This document shows positions 25,201-36,609 of a DNA stretch of 64,000 bases, piece by piece. A program made the position numbers and the translations under genes. The notes under the pieces were generated by a model. It saw nothing but the letters and a program-made list of their open reading frames with translations. It was not told the DNA's origin and did not search any database. Within the stretch, counting starts at the first letter, position 1. The number at the start of each line of letters is the position of its first letter. The stretch spans positions 92,790,330-92,854,329 of the forward strand of contig CM049307.1 in NCBI GenBank assembly GCA_026874595.1, given 5' to 3'. Origin of the DNA: Sipunculus nudus (taxonomy: Eukaryota > Annelida > Sipuncula > Golfingiida > Sipunculidae).

Positions 25201-25206
25201 CCCCAT
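16123..25206 (-). CDS. NME5: NME5, nucleoside diphosphate kinase homolog 5 (radial spoke protein), whole gene
   Basis: Five minus-strand exons (25206-25060, 18588-18383, 17882-17782, 17132-17014, 16200-16123) join in phase to 216 residues; human NME5 has 212. The N-terminal NDPK domain covers about residues 14-150 (FVERTLALVKPDAV, YGKMFFPSLVAYMSSGP, THPDCLRAIYG, NGLHASD, AAREIRFFFPD). His133 in GLHASD occupies the position of the NDPK phosphohistidine. A C-terminal Dpy-30-type motif spans about 163-205 (AKDYLAKAVNPTLLKGLTAL, DPVIWLADWLLEHNPNKP). NME5 is the counterpart of radial-spoke RSP23 and acts in motile axonemes and sperm flagella. Group I kinase activity is not generally attributed to it, so enzymatic function is left open. 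It is divergent from FBF1, with an X-box-like site upstream. Confidence 0.95.
16304..16473. mobile_element. Short TIR element (MITE) in NME5 intron 4
   Basis: TTTGCTGGGTTTTGCCACCAGG on the left and CCTGGTGGCGAAACCCAGCAAA on the right are near-perfect inverted repeats about 170 bp apart. No coding capacity. A 17-bp direct duplication (TTATAGACCAAATGCAG twice) follows at about 16502-16536. Confidence 0.7.
17014..17132 (-). CDS. NME5: NME5 exon 4
   Basis: The acceptor is GTGTGTTTTAG and the donor is GTT|GTAAGT. Encodes VVEPVSRGQGAKDYLAKAV and PTLLKGLTALCKQKPSDPV, the linker and first half of the Dpy-30-type motif. Phase 1 in, phase 0 out. Confidence 0.95.
17782..17882 (-). CDS. NME5: NME5 exon 3
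   Basis: The acceptor is GTTTTACAG and the donor is GATA|GTGAGC. Encodes LRAIYGTDDQRNGLHASD and SAAREIRFFFPD, including the conserved His133. Phase 2 in, phase 1 out, matching both neighbours. Confidence 0.95.
18383..18588 (-). CDS. NME5: NME5 exon 2
   Basis: The acceptor is GTGACATTTCAG and the donor is GACTG|GTTAGT. Encodes KRRVHLTPEQASDFYAEHYG, KMFFPSLVAYMSSGPIFAMV and so on to TLKARQTHPD: the core of the NDPK domain with the KMFFP...YMSSGP signature of NME5. Confidence 0.95.
18589..19544. other. NME5 intron 1, left part
   Basis: AT-rich intronic DNA. From 19245 to about 19350 it carries the dispersed repeat that is inverted relative to 14190-14320 and ends in GCTCAGCTGACT. This may be the left boundary of the repeat field that follows. 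Confidence 0.5.
19545..20350. repeat. About three tandem units of roughly 280 bp with GGTGGCGCCACC palindromes
   Basis: Units begin near 19545, 19824 and 20103 and repeat CACCTGTCATAAAATCAAGAAAGCT, a GCAGA.TAACAGA.GGACACTGTGCAAACAT.GTTACAGG segment, and GATCGGTCAAACGGTTCC.GAGATATGAG. GGTGGCGCCACC occurs twice per full unit (near 19825, 19973, 20104 and 20253). The first unit has degenerate copies. This is probably part of a larger interspersed element. Confidence 0.8.
20351..20584. repeat. Spacer with a stem-loop between two tandem arrays
   Basis: Joins the 280-bp and 336-bp arrays. It contains CGCCGCCGCGGCGG near 20516 and a strong hairpin: GTATCCGCAAAAC, a short loop, then GTTTTGGCGGATAC (about 20549-20579). 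Such a terminal palindrome suggests a boundary of a repeat element. Confidence 0.6.
20585..22735. repeat. 336-bp tandem array with 671-bp higher-order period
   Basis: A short 120-bp unit at 20585 is followed by six units starting with TACAGGTGGCNCCACCAGTCTG at 20706, 21042, 21378, 21715, 22049 and 22386 (period 334-337). Each has ATGATCAATATG..., GATATTGAAGTTTTTGTATGAAATTTT, GGGGTA..TTTGGG.CC.CATAG and GGATATGGG.AACAGAGACC. Units 3 and 5 are nearly identical, as are their flanks, giving a 671-bp dimer period. The array ends in GACGGACAGACGGACGACGG and GTGATCGCTATAGCTC, a tail type common in molluscan interspersed repeats. Short minus-strand frames in it are repeat artefacts. Confidence 0.9.
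22736..24469. other. NME5 intron 1, middle
   Basis: Begins with several GGGTTACCC / GGGTAACC segments in both orientations (22736-22795). Holds G15 at 23705-23719 and G16 at 23933-23948 and a short TA repeat near 23446. No gene was recognised; a 125-codon minus-strand frame (24588-24211) has no exon signals or known product. Confidence 0.5.
24470..24850. repeat. Diverged direct duplication, offset about 260 bp
   Basis: 24470-24600 and 24735-24850 share ATTACG.TTTT.CCTCTTT.TGCC, AATCGCAAAAA.CAGGTGGACAGGGGT-like segments and CGAACTATAAT / TGGACTATAAT ends. It looks like an old tandem duplication within NME5 intron 1. Confidence 0.55.
25060..25206 (-). CDS. NME5: NME5 exon 1 with start codon
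   Basis: The ATG at 25206-25204 opens 49 codons: MGSEDTETVKMEKPQIFVER, then TLALVKPDAVHKAEEIEDII and so on to FTILQ. This is the first strand and helix of the NDPK domain, with the KPDAV motif. The donor is TTGCAG|GTGAGA, phase 0. An internal Met11 is also possible as a start and would match human NME5 length more closely. Confidence 0.93.
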
Positions 25207-25340
25207 GTTTATATCTCAGTGATCCCGTCTTATTTTGACAGCTTCACTCCAAACCCACCGGTGCTGATGTAGCTGTTGCTAGGAAACAAACCGGAAGTCG
25301 GCTGCGCTAAATTTTATAGCCTGGTCACTTTGTAGAAAAC
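25207..25340 (-). promoter_or_regulatory. NME5 promoter region with X-box-like and ETS-like sites
   Basis: GTTGCTAGGAAAC-type sequence at 25275-25287 fits the RFX X-box pattern RYYNYY-N-RRNRAC, about 70 bp upstream of the start codon. Directly beside it lies CCGGAAGT (25291-25298), an ETS-type site. RFX factors drive many ciliary genes across animals, so the site suits NME5. Function is inferred from sequence and position. Confidence 0.55.
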
Positions 25341-25990
25341 ATAAAAATATAATAGTAAGAGTAAAGAATATGAGGTTTTTGCAAAAATATCTCTATCTAA
25401 CTAATTTAAGATATAGTAATTATAAATTGATATATTTAAATCCATCTACTATCTCTTTTTTTTTTATAATAACGCACGGCACTACCTAATTATATGATGG
25501 TACCACACTATTTTTACAACTGCCACCTGGCGACAAAACGCGTTAAACGCTTGAATATCGCTCGCCTAACTCCAACCGTCTCCTGATCATTGTTTTTGTG
25601 ACAAGTGTCAAATGGCCAAGCCGGGTTTGTACTTACAATAAAGACAACATGAGTAAGGTACAAATATTGCATTTTATTCTATTATAATACTTGTTTATGT
25701 TATAATTGAAAATAAAGCGGCTACAAGGCCCTGAGGTAATAGCGGGGCAAAACACGACAAGTTCATACAAGATTTTCATCACATTCACAATCACATTCAC
25801 AGTCATCAGTTTTACTGTTACATGCAATAAGCTCACCTATAATCTTTTTGTGTTTTTATTTTCCATTTTAATACTGTGTTTTTCTGACCCTTTTTATTTC
25901 TAGTTAATAACAGGATTTATCAGGTAATGTGATGCTATAATAGTGCAGATATTAAAAGTGCATTTATGATTTAGTCATATGTATAATAAT
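25341..25990. other. Intergenic between NME5 and FBF1, left part
   Basis: AT-rich DNA. On the minus strand TCGCCAGGTGGCAG (25533-25520) resembles a CTCF core. No exon was recognised; a 5' non-coding FBF1 exon could be here but cannot be seen from sequence. Confidence 0.4.
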
Positions 25991-26498
25991 TAGACCCAGT
26001 TCAGTTGTGGCTCTGTTTTAAACACAGAGCCACAGGTCCCAGCCTTCATTTATCTAGTGGACGGGAGTAGGCTACGCCTGATGTTTGGTGTGTATCCCAG
26101 AGCCCCTGTGCTGATTGTTTCAAGAGGAAGTGTATATGCACATGTTACATCATCACTGGTGCATGGTGTGAATGTCCTGTAACTAGACCACTCCATACAC
26201 ACACCACTGGCCAAAGGCAGCGTTCTTACCAAGAGAACACACTGGATTGTTTCAGCTGGCCAGGAGCATCTATGACATTTCAGCTTGGTGTGCCAGTAAG
26301 TTGGCAGTGACGATGTAACACACGCAGTGCACACGGCTAGCCTGAAACAATCACCAGCCAATCACCCTGGGCCTAACCACAGGCTAAATGTCCTTAAAAT
26401 GGGTACATCGTTGTCACCTGCATGCCCTCCTGTCCGCCAGATAAATGAAGGCAGGGACCTGTGGCTCTGTGTTTACAACAGAGCCACAACTGGGTCTA
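25991..26498. mobile_element. Fold-back TIR element, about 508 bp
   Basis: The ends TTAGACCCAGTT...GTGGCTCTG and CAGAGCCACAACTGGGTCTAA are inverted copies extending more than 60 bp, through CAGGTCCC.GCCTTCATTTATCT. Each arm itself contains a hairpin (GTGGCTCTGT...ACAGAGCCAC). No transposase; non-autonomous. Confidence 0.8.
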
Positions 26499-28870
26499 AT
26501 GTAATAATATAATTCATAAATAAAAATTTAGGATAAAAATTGATATTCAAAATCATTATAAAGATAAAATGTCAAAATAAATGGAGCTGTCTAAATAAGG
26601 CAAGGCTAGAGAAAAAATTAAAGGGACCAGTTGTTTTTTGTTACCAGAGTTGACTTGTCACAAAAGAAAAATGGTGATGACCATCAGGATACATCAGGCG
26701 AGACTTGGCCTGGCACGTCTGTTAATTGCATATTCTAAGTATTGAATGTCATATTGATGGAATAACAGATTTTGAATGACAGAGGAGCGAAATATGACCA
26801 AGAAATTAGTTACTGCAAAAAAAATGTTCTAAACACTCTGCAAAGATTAAGATTTTAGAAACTTCTTTTAAGTTTTAGCAACTTTTTTCTCTGTTTGGCA
26901 ACCATTGACATAGATTATATATTTGAATAACACCCACATGTTTGAAATAAAAGGACATATTCAAATTGGCTGCCATGAGGCAGTGTTTGTATAAATTTTC
27001 ATGTAATCCACTCCTTGCACTGTGTATCCTGAGCCATTAAGACAAAAGAATCAATGAACAAACAAGCTTTTCAGTATTGGTATCATTGTTTATTTTAATT
27101 TTGATTGTAGTAGATCGACATTTTATCATACAAAAACATTGGTGACTAAACAACTGGTGACAAATCAACCGGTATCCGAGAAAAATAAGGCAAGCGCTAG
27201 CAATAAGTATCCAATGAGATAGAAGAGAACCTTTTAACAATATTAATCACCAGTTTTAGTCACCAGGGGTTCCTATTCTAACTTAATACTGATTGTGCCC
27301 CTATTGTAAAATCTTACCAATACAGTTTTTAGGATTTATCTGAACATATCCATAGCAAGGATGTCATTTTGTTAGGTTCAACCAGAACTGCTTAATTGTC
27401 TGTCTCAACAAGCAATAAACCCAGCATGGTGAGAGTTTACCTCACAGATGGTTAGACAGAACTGTTCAAACTTCAAATATGTTTTGGGCACATATTTCCT
27501 TGGGTAGCATGAAGACACCATATAAACCCTGCATATAACCATTTATAATACAATTGCTTTGATGCTATTAGGACCAAAATTATTGTCAAATGATTTGTAT
27601 GAACAAAATAATTGGCATTTACTGTAAATGTGATATTGCTTCCTTCTCAACAGGGGGTCTTGGTATCATCCAGTTGTATCAGCCATTAGGAATTTGGCAT
27701 AGTTGGTAACACTGTAGTGTATGATGAGAAGGATTTATATGAAAATAAGGGTCCAATTCCTAAAAAGTCAGCCACTTTTGCAGGGGTAAGGTTCATTTGC
27801 ATTGATTTCCCACCTAATTTGTATGGAATTCCTACTGGGTCTGTCCAACTATCTGTGAGGTAAACTTGCGCCACACTGGGGTTGTACCTCTTTATTTTGA
27901 GACAGACAAGTGGTACTGGTTGTACCATCATTTTGTAAGGTCAGATATCTGTGTCAAGACTCCAAGAGGTATGTTTTATTTAAAACAATATATCAGTAAT
28001 TTTTAACCAGATTTATAAGGAAAAATGTTTTCAAAGACACAAAGGGATCATCCCAAGTGAAACAATTTCCTTAAATACACACATTTCATATAAATGGATT
28101 ATCATTTGAATTGCTATTTCACATATATATTTAGATATAAACTGAATGCCTTAATGTAGTAATCATAATTGTTTCATTTTTCAGGGAAGGATTAAAGATC
28201 AAGGTAAATAAATTGTTCATTCATGATTGATAGCTAATGTTTTTTAAATAATATAAACATCATGGCTGGCCTCATTTTTGTAAGAGTTTCAAATCTGCAA
28301 AAGGGCATGATTGCTAATTTGAAACCTTCATTACTATAAGACACCCTGTCAGTACATGTGAGCAGTCTCTGAACAGTGACAGCATTAATTATCACACCTG
28401 TTTTGACAGGTGAGTTTGATAAAAGCTATGTCTGCTTTAGTCTGTCCCATCAAAGGGCCCCTATCAGTTTTTGGCATCATTAATTAATAAAGCTAGTTTA
28501 TTTTGAAAAATTCCTTGGTTGGTAAATCAACCAGGTACTCTGACAATTATCACATGGAAATCACTGCGACAGCTTGCTAAGAATTTGACTGAAACACTGA
28601 AATTTAAACATGAGAAAACAGTATTTTTTCACAACATATTGACCGAAGTGACAAGGTAAAGGACACATTTTGAGGGATATTGATTGGATGATTGGAGTAT
28701 TTAGTACCATAAATATGATCAAATAAATTGTCAGCTAGAAGATGCCTTCCTGGGGTTTTACTTCATGAGGAAACATTTGGAAAGTTGTGAAGTACATGTA
28801 TTTATCTAAAAAATTTAACTTAAATCTTTCATCCTTTATAGATGGAGTGCACATGATTTTTGTTATTGTA
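26499..28870. other. Intergenic, one inverted repeat seen
   Basis: AGTTTACCTCACAGATGGTTA (about 27434) recurs inverted at about 27843-27866, giving a possible decayed fold-back element at about 27418-27896. An 81-codon minus-strand frame inside it (27931-27686) reads like protein (includes PVGIPYKLGGKSMQMNLTPA) but is unidentified. The rest is AT-rich without signals. Confidence 0.4.
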
Positions 28871-29968
28871 ACAAAGTGGGCAAAATATTAGCATGTCTTA
28901 ACCTCATTGTCCAACGCTTCTGTGGAACGGTGGACATAAATTCGGGTTTGTCTGACTGTCTGTCCATCAGGTTTTCATTTCCATGCACTAACTTTCCTAA
29001 ATATTATCAGATTTCATGCAAACTTTGGTCAGTGATTGCTCTTATGCATACCTTGGTTAGGATTGGTTTTGGAGTGTCTGTCAGAAATATTATCACCAAC
29101 TCCAAAACCAACAAAAATTTTCCCCTTTTGTATCAAGTTCACAAAAACATGACATTTGGAGACATCTTCAGGGGACAATGAAAACTAAAAAAAGGCACTA
29201 TGACATGTGGAGACAACTTCAGGGGAAAACAAAAACTAAAACATTGAGAAGGCAAAAGGGTGACAACAAGAGGCAGAAATGGAGGACATTAATTCCAAAA
29301 AACTTGCTTGTTGCCAAAAACTTATGGGTCCCCCTTGATATGGGGGACTATAATTGTTCAGTAACCTTTTCTTTTCATGGTAACAAAGGGTCACATCAGG
29401 TAGTCTTCATTTTGGACAAATTTCGTATATACTTAAACTTTGTATAGATATCAAATAAGATGGTAAAGCTGAAACCCTTATGATGCTAGAAAAAGGGAAT
29501 AAGAAAATCAGCCTTGCAAACATGAACATAATGAAGTAAAACACATTATTTTGTTATTCTTTATGTACTCATTGGATACTAACTCTTATTATCTGTCATA
29601 ATACCACATCTGTTACAGTATCATTGAGATTATTAATGGAGCATATTTGCTGATCACTTTGTCCTGCTATGATACAAAATGGACATTACTTAATTAAATA
29701 GCTATTAACCACTATCTGCTGGGACTTTCTGAAAAGTCAAGTATTTCTAAAAGGCAGTTTATCTTTGTATCAGTTGAGTTGTGTAAATCATGCAAAAAAA
29801 TTAGTTTGTTCACTGACAATCTCCCCTTTATTGGGACATGCTCTATTCAGTTGTCTTAACTGTTAGCCATCATTCTGTTTACTGTTTACTTGCTACAAAC
29901 TACTGCCAGTCCACATCGCCCTTAAACAACTCCTAATTGCTTTATGTATTTGTTGTTGATATTTAGAT
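28871..29968. other. Upstream region of FBF1
   Basis: 28900-29100 has a GTCTGACTGTCTGTCCATCAGG segment of the kind found at ends of interspersed repeats. GTAACC (29361-29366) and GGTAAC (29379-29384) are X-box half-sites but 12 bp apart. The stretch ends in a TTGATATTTAG acceptor at 29966, so FBF1 probably has a spliced 5' UTR. Confidence 0.4.
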
Positions 29969-30014
29969 ATGGCAGACTTGGATGATGTCCTTGGTGATCT
30001 TCTGGCTGAAACTG
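29969..30014 (+). CDS. FBF1: FBF1 exon 1 (start)
   Basis: Encodes MADLDDVLGDLLAET and the first base of the next codon. Acceptor TATTTAG lies two bases before the ATG; donor ACTG|GTATGT. Confidence 0.8.
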
Positions 30015-33000
30015 GTATGTATCCTCTTGGTCATCTACACTTGTAAATAACATTAAAAATAATCTTATGCCAGGCAGTTTTACTTGAAATAAAAGGGAAT
30101 TTATGAATGTTAAATATCCATTGTCTGTATAAAAGAAAACCTTGTGTAGTGCTGTGTATACAGTTTCATTTACTGGCTCCTGTGGTGATGGGGTGATGGG
30201 GGTGAGGTTTTTATACACCATCACATGATGGGGGTATTAAGGTATACCCACCCACCATCCTTCCGTTAACTTTTAGTGTCACCGCGATAACTTACCAGGG
30301 CTTTTATTGATTTTCACCAAACTCACAATAACTACTTACCAATAGATTATCTCGTCTGAGTTTGATTATGGGCAACATCCACACATATTTAATACGGTCA
30401 CGGGTGACTAGGCTACTTTGTGATGTTGCTACAATTACTTTTGAAGAATAGGAAGGATTTTGATCAAACTCACCAGAAATGTTAATAAATAAAATATCTC
30501 AAAAAAGTGTGATTTCCAGCAAATCTATGAATATTTAATGAGGTCAGAGGGCACCACACTTTGGAGGCACCTCCGTGACATCCTGAAAATCCTATGGATT
30601 TTCATGAATCTCAATATACTTATTTACCAATAGGTTTTCTTGCCTGAATTACCTTCTCATAAAAATTCACTCATATTTAATGAGGTCAGAGGTCACCTCA
30701 TACACAACAGGTGTATAATGCATGTTTGCAGTCCTTGTGTTAAGATTGGCTTCCACCCAGGGTAATGCTCTGTTAAGGGAAGGCTCTCCTACACCACCAT
30801 GTTTCACTCACGGAGAGGTGCCTTTTGTGAGTTCCTCAGTAATATGAGGCAGCAATGTGGACAATTACACATTCAGTCCCTACAGGAGCACTGCGCCTGG
30901 TTAAAACAGGGATATAAAATGATAGGAAGTGTGTGCTACTGTCCTGTCAAGTAGTCCCAAACCAGAATGGAATTCTGCAAATGTACATACTTAGTTAAGA
31001 TAGCATTAACAATTTAGGTGGTTACCGACAACAACAAAAAATCCTTTACTTCAAACATAAATGCCTGATTTTTTTGTAAATTTTTGTCAGTTCTGTAAAA
31101 AAAATCTCATTATGAGGGCATGGAAGTGTAATATACCTATAAATAAATGCAAAACAGGTAATATTTTAATATTTCTCTTGTTTAGATTCATTGTGTTTTT
31201 GTATTAAATTTTCCTGGTAAACCTTTTGTAAAATATATGGAGATATTTATTTCCTTTGCTCCATAATAGTTTGATATAAATTTAAACCCATTCTTTAGGT
31301 GATGCACTGTTTGGTTGTTTTAATCATACGAACTTTCACAGTTAAGTGAATGCTATAGTTTTGCTCCTTCAACTCTGCTGAAAGATAATGTTCATTATAA
31401 CTTTACAGAAATTGTGTATCAACCAATAGGTAATGTTGCATATCGCCATTTTGGCTTTTGTTCATGTTGTTTTCATATACAATTTATTTTTTTCATTTCA
31501 AGTTGCAATATGGTCTGCTTAGTAAATACCAAACAGGTAAATACTGGTGATATATGTACTGGTAATTTACCTACATTAATTTAATAAATTACAACTTAAT
31601 GGTGGCCTTAGAATATATTACCAATAAAAGTATAGATAACTTAACATTTAAAATAAATTCCACTAGAATAACCAGATTCATAAAATTTATCCAGATTCAG
31701 GTGACTCTTAATATATTAAATTCATAGACCAGCATATGGTTTCCCATAATTTTCAGATTCCATGTTGACAAACAAAATGATATGCAGTCATATTGAAACA
31801 ATCAACTATGAATTGTTTATTAGTTACAATTAGAAGTTGACTGAGACATAAAGGGGACCAGTGTTTTGATATTTCTGTCAGTACCTATAGCCAATGGCAT
31901 ATTAATTTAATCCTATCAAGTATCAATTAGTTAAACATTTAAAATATGAAATATTGGATTGCTGACCCCTCTCAGATATAACTATTTATAATAAGGCTGG
32001 GTGTGGCCTGCAAATTTAGTATTGTGATGTATTGTGATATGTGCTAGTCGATTGTGATACGTATTATGATTTTCATTGTATTACATTTATAGGAAACAAT
32101 TGTGTTTATATATATTTTTATATAAAACTATGAATTTAATTATGTTTATTCATTATTTATCATGTTAAATATAGTGAGACAATATGAAAGTTTATGCAGG
32201 TCAGTTTATGTCAAACAAAATATGACAATATTACTTACTGATGTATTTACTTAAGTACCAATTTGTCTTTGAGAATACTTAAAATCAAAGTATTTCCTTT
32301 AGGTCTTACAAGTGTTTAAATATTATCTTATAAGTCAGTCAATTCTGGACTGTACTTTAGCACAGAATGGTACAGATGTGAGGTAAGAATATTATTATTA
32401 ATGGATGACTAACTATGATAACCTTGTTTGGCTCTTTCTCTTTTTGTTGTATGGGAATATTCTCACATACCAATAACTTGAATAAGTCATCAAGCAGACA
32501 TGCATAATTCCTTGGACAGACCTTGGATCTATGGCATATCATGCCTACTTGAACACTTCCTACTTAACATCTTAAGACATAGTAGCAGCTTTCACTTTAA
32601 GCCTGTTATATTTATCTTAACCCATTAAGATATCTAAATTTGTGACAGAGACATATATTTATACCAAAAATCCGTTTTAGCAGGTTTAACAAAATATAAA
32701 CAAATATTGATATTTGAAAACTGTAACTTGCTGTGCAATATGCAAATCACTGTATCACAAGTGTTGGTTATAGCCCAGTGAAATGTTATGCATCCTGTTA
32801 GGTTTTACAAGGTGTGTGTCATATATGGCAATTGCGAGGCAAAGCTGAGCGAATGCTAAGATTAACACACGCCAAGGAAAACTTTACATGCCTCAAGGTC
32901 GAAAGTCATTTGTATCAGCTGTTTGTGGTATTACTCCCACTCATACTCTAGGCCCAACTTTGTCTAGCTTTCCCTTTAACTGCATATACCGGTATGTGGT

Positions 33001-36000
33001 GTAGTATATTTTAATATTGCCGAAATAAAGAGGCTAAGAAAAAATGCCAACTTACATTGCTTGCACAGAAAAAAAATTGTATAAAATCAAATATGGTGTT
33101 TATGAGAGGGAAACTGGAAACACATGTTATTTGGGACCTCAAATAGGAACATATTCAACTGACCAGGCAATTTAGTTAAATATTGTGTTTATGAATGAAA
33201 ACAGAACTCAGTATTTGCAACTGCTATACTTGAAACCGTCTCCTGATCAGATAAATTATTTGCCTGGCCTTTAAGCTGGCCATACACGAGGCGACACGAA
33301 TGTTCTGCGACATGTTGCACAACAAGAACAAACCATACACACAGCGACATGTTCTGCAACATGTCCTGCAAATCTATGGTAAAACTACATGCATCAAACA
33401 TAACTTCCAGGTTTCAACGAAATAACACAATTTATCAATATAAGTGCGAGTGGCGAAAAATGTATTCTGCCTAGGACATATTTCCTCTTGTTTGTCTTTA
33501 ATAGACTTTATTAATAAAGATATATAGGAAAAATAGGCATAGGTATTCTGGGATAGCTACACAATTTTTCTGAGTTTCCTGTTGACCACGCAAACACACA
33601 CATATATATACAGCACCCTAATCAGACACATTTGAACCATGGACGGTCACATTATCAGTGGATAACATGATCAATCGTTATATATATAACTGTTATTTGT
33701 TGGCTTTTCCCAACACTTGGCCTGATGTTGCGCCACAAGTCGCAGGAAAAAGAAACATGTTCCTTCTTCTGCGACATGTCACGCAACCCATGAAAACATG
33801 CGACTAACCCCCATACACGGTGCGACTTGTCGCGGAACAAGCGTGTTCTGCGACTTGTCGCGCGACATGTTGCCTCGTGTATGGCCGGCTTTAAGCACCA
33901 GACTGCTGGCAGGTGATACTTTGTGATAAGTTTACCCCAGAGGATGCTGGCTCAAGTTGACTTTCAGAGAACACAGGGCAGATACTTTTTGTAGCTTATC
34001 ACCACTGATCAGTGCTTATCAAACAATATGCTTAGTGAAACTGCCGAGGTGTATTTTACATATGCTTTCAACAAAAACATCTTTGATTTATGATGGATAT
34101 GACATTTTGTAGCTGAGATATCATAACATTATCTTCATTCACTTTCAGTAAAATATTAAATTTTTTTCCAAGGATCTAGCTCCTAAAGCTTTCACACAGT
34201 GTATGATTTACCAGAGATATCACTGTAAGCTATGACCAGTCAGACAGAGTTACTATACTAATAAGAACAAAACCACGTGTATCTGTTATTTAACGTTTTA
34301 GAAGTTGCATGCAACTTTGACTTGCATGACACTTTGGGATGATGTAGGTAGATTTGAGTGTACAGTTAGAATAAAAGAAAATATGCCAAATGTGGGAAAA
34401 TATATTGATGTACAGATTATATGATGCAGCCCTGATTTATAAGATTCCTTCTGTAGAAAGTTACTTTCAGACAACATCAGTTTTGTATATAGACACTATT
34501 ACATCAGTTTCACACATTTTTTTAAGTTTTATCAGTAGGTGTGTTTTTGTTTAATCTAACAATCTATATTTTACTTTTTCAGATCCCAAGCCATCCGCAA
34601 AGTCACAGGTGAGAATCTGCTTGAAATGTGTTTGTCTTTACATGTCTGTGTTTACAGCAGATGATGTGCTTGAATATGTCAAGTTTCTCTGATTGATTTT
34701 GCTTGTGTGTGGATTATGTAGAAAATATATTTAACACACACAATCTCAGAATTTAAATATTTGATTACATTTGCTCTGCTAATAACAGTCAAACCAAGGT
34801 CTCAAAAGTAATGCATATTTCATATATCAGTTGTTATTTTACCTCTAATAAATTTATACTAACACAAACCAGTAATCATCAGTGTAACATAGTAATCATA
34901 GTGTTCTTAACAGGAAATTTATACCAGTATTCAACATGATGACATATATGACAATGTCAGCATGTAGAGGCAATAAGATGGAGTGAGTTCTGGGAATGAT
35001 ATCCATTATCAAAGTGACTGGCACCCAGTCCCAAAGATTTTTTTTATAGCTACTGCTTATTGTACTCATGGGGGAAGCCCATTGTCATCACGGTCTGTCG
35101 TTATTGCGGCACCTAGTAAATCTCAGACAGTGCAGTTGTTTCATCCAATGCTGTAAACTGCTGCTAAGGGTATGAATTGGTGTGCTAGATGATTTGCATG
35201 AATTTTCATAAAATTTTATGCAAGCAGAAGTGAAAATTTAATGCATGCATATTATCTGATTAAATACATATATGCCCAGTCATTGGCATCTATATTGTTT
35301 GCCACACTGAGTGATTTTGAAGTCCTGCTGCTTTCAGTCTCAGTCTCAGTGCAAAGCAGTGCTGGGTGTATATGTTATATTGGATAGTATTGTGATTTTT
35401 TCTTTGTGTCTGACTTTACTGCACAGTTACAATGTTAATTTCATTTTCCAGTAAAGTAAGTTTATCTGCTTACGATTGATGTAATTTCTTCGTGTGTAAC
35501 TAGTCAGTAAACAAAGCAAGCTTTTACTAATGATTGGTCTGTCCTTGCTGAGAACTGAGTGAGTGTTTCTATACAATAATCTAATTTTTGCAGATTTATT
35601 TTTCATGCAGCAAATCTCTTGTGAAATTTAAATCAGTACCAAGTAACCACAATGTAACAGAACTTACTAAAATTTATATTTTTAATTTTTTCTTTATATC
35701 TGAAAAAAATATTTATCTAGTGCAGGACTGGTATGATGCACAGCTTCCTTGCCAGGTGATTCTGCAGTATCCTCGGCAATGTATCACAGATAACCCTAGA
35801 ACAATAGGCAAGTGCTGGTAGCCAGATCAAAACCTCACAACCAGATGTGAGGTATATTATCAAGCTTGCAGGCTACAATGGACATGATCCGCAATTCTAG
35901 TGTCAGCTTCATCTCATTTTATCTCCATTGTGTCAGTGATCATGTGATTAACATGAGAATTAAATATGTCAAGTTGTCTATCATTTTAATATTTATTAAG

Positions 36001-36530
36001 ACATATGTACTTAGTTTCTTGAAACTGATGATGTTTACACTTGAACTAATAACGCTAGTTCAATGTTACAGCTACAAACTTTATTTTACAGGGTAGGAAA
36101 TCAGCAGGATTCAAGGTTGGAGCTAAGTAAGTCTTTAGCTCCTTATAATTGAAGTACTAGAAAAGCAGATATACTGTTATACAATATTCAATATATAATT
36201 CATATATAGTGTCTGTTTTGTTGATGTCTTTATCTCACAGTAACATGCCCTGATTTACCAGTATCTGTACTGGATTATGTGGTTCAAAATATGTATACCA
36301 TCAGAAAAAAAACAATCTGCCAAGTATAAAATTATTTATCCTTTATGGGGTGAATTAAAATAACATTGGTTACATACCTAGTTCAGCTCTTGAATGAGCC
36401 CCTTTGGCAGTATTTAGAAGTTGAATATCTGATGTAACCTCTATATTCCATGTATACAGAGAAATTTAATGTTTGTTAAATACTCATCTAAATTATAAAA
36501 TCTTTTTTATGAAACAAATGATTGCTAACT

Positions 36531-36609
<79 letters not shown>

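Larger units (their letters stand above)
30015..34582. other. FBF1 intron 1
   Basis: Contains, from left to right: diverged internal repeats at about 30290-30700 (ATATTTAAT.AGGTCA, CTTACCAATAG.TT.TCT.G units), the dispersed repeat copy at 30799-31060, and the TIR element at 33275-33889. The rest is AT-rich with no exon seen. Confidence 0.6.

Noticed and set aside
29361-29384. GTAACC and GGTAAC half-sites upstream of FBF1
   Set aside because: Both halves match the RFX X-box but the spacer is 12 bp instead of 0-3, so it is not a normal X-box.
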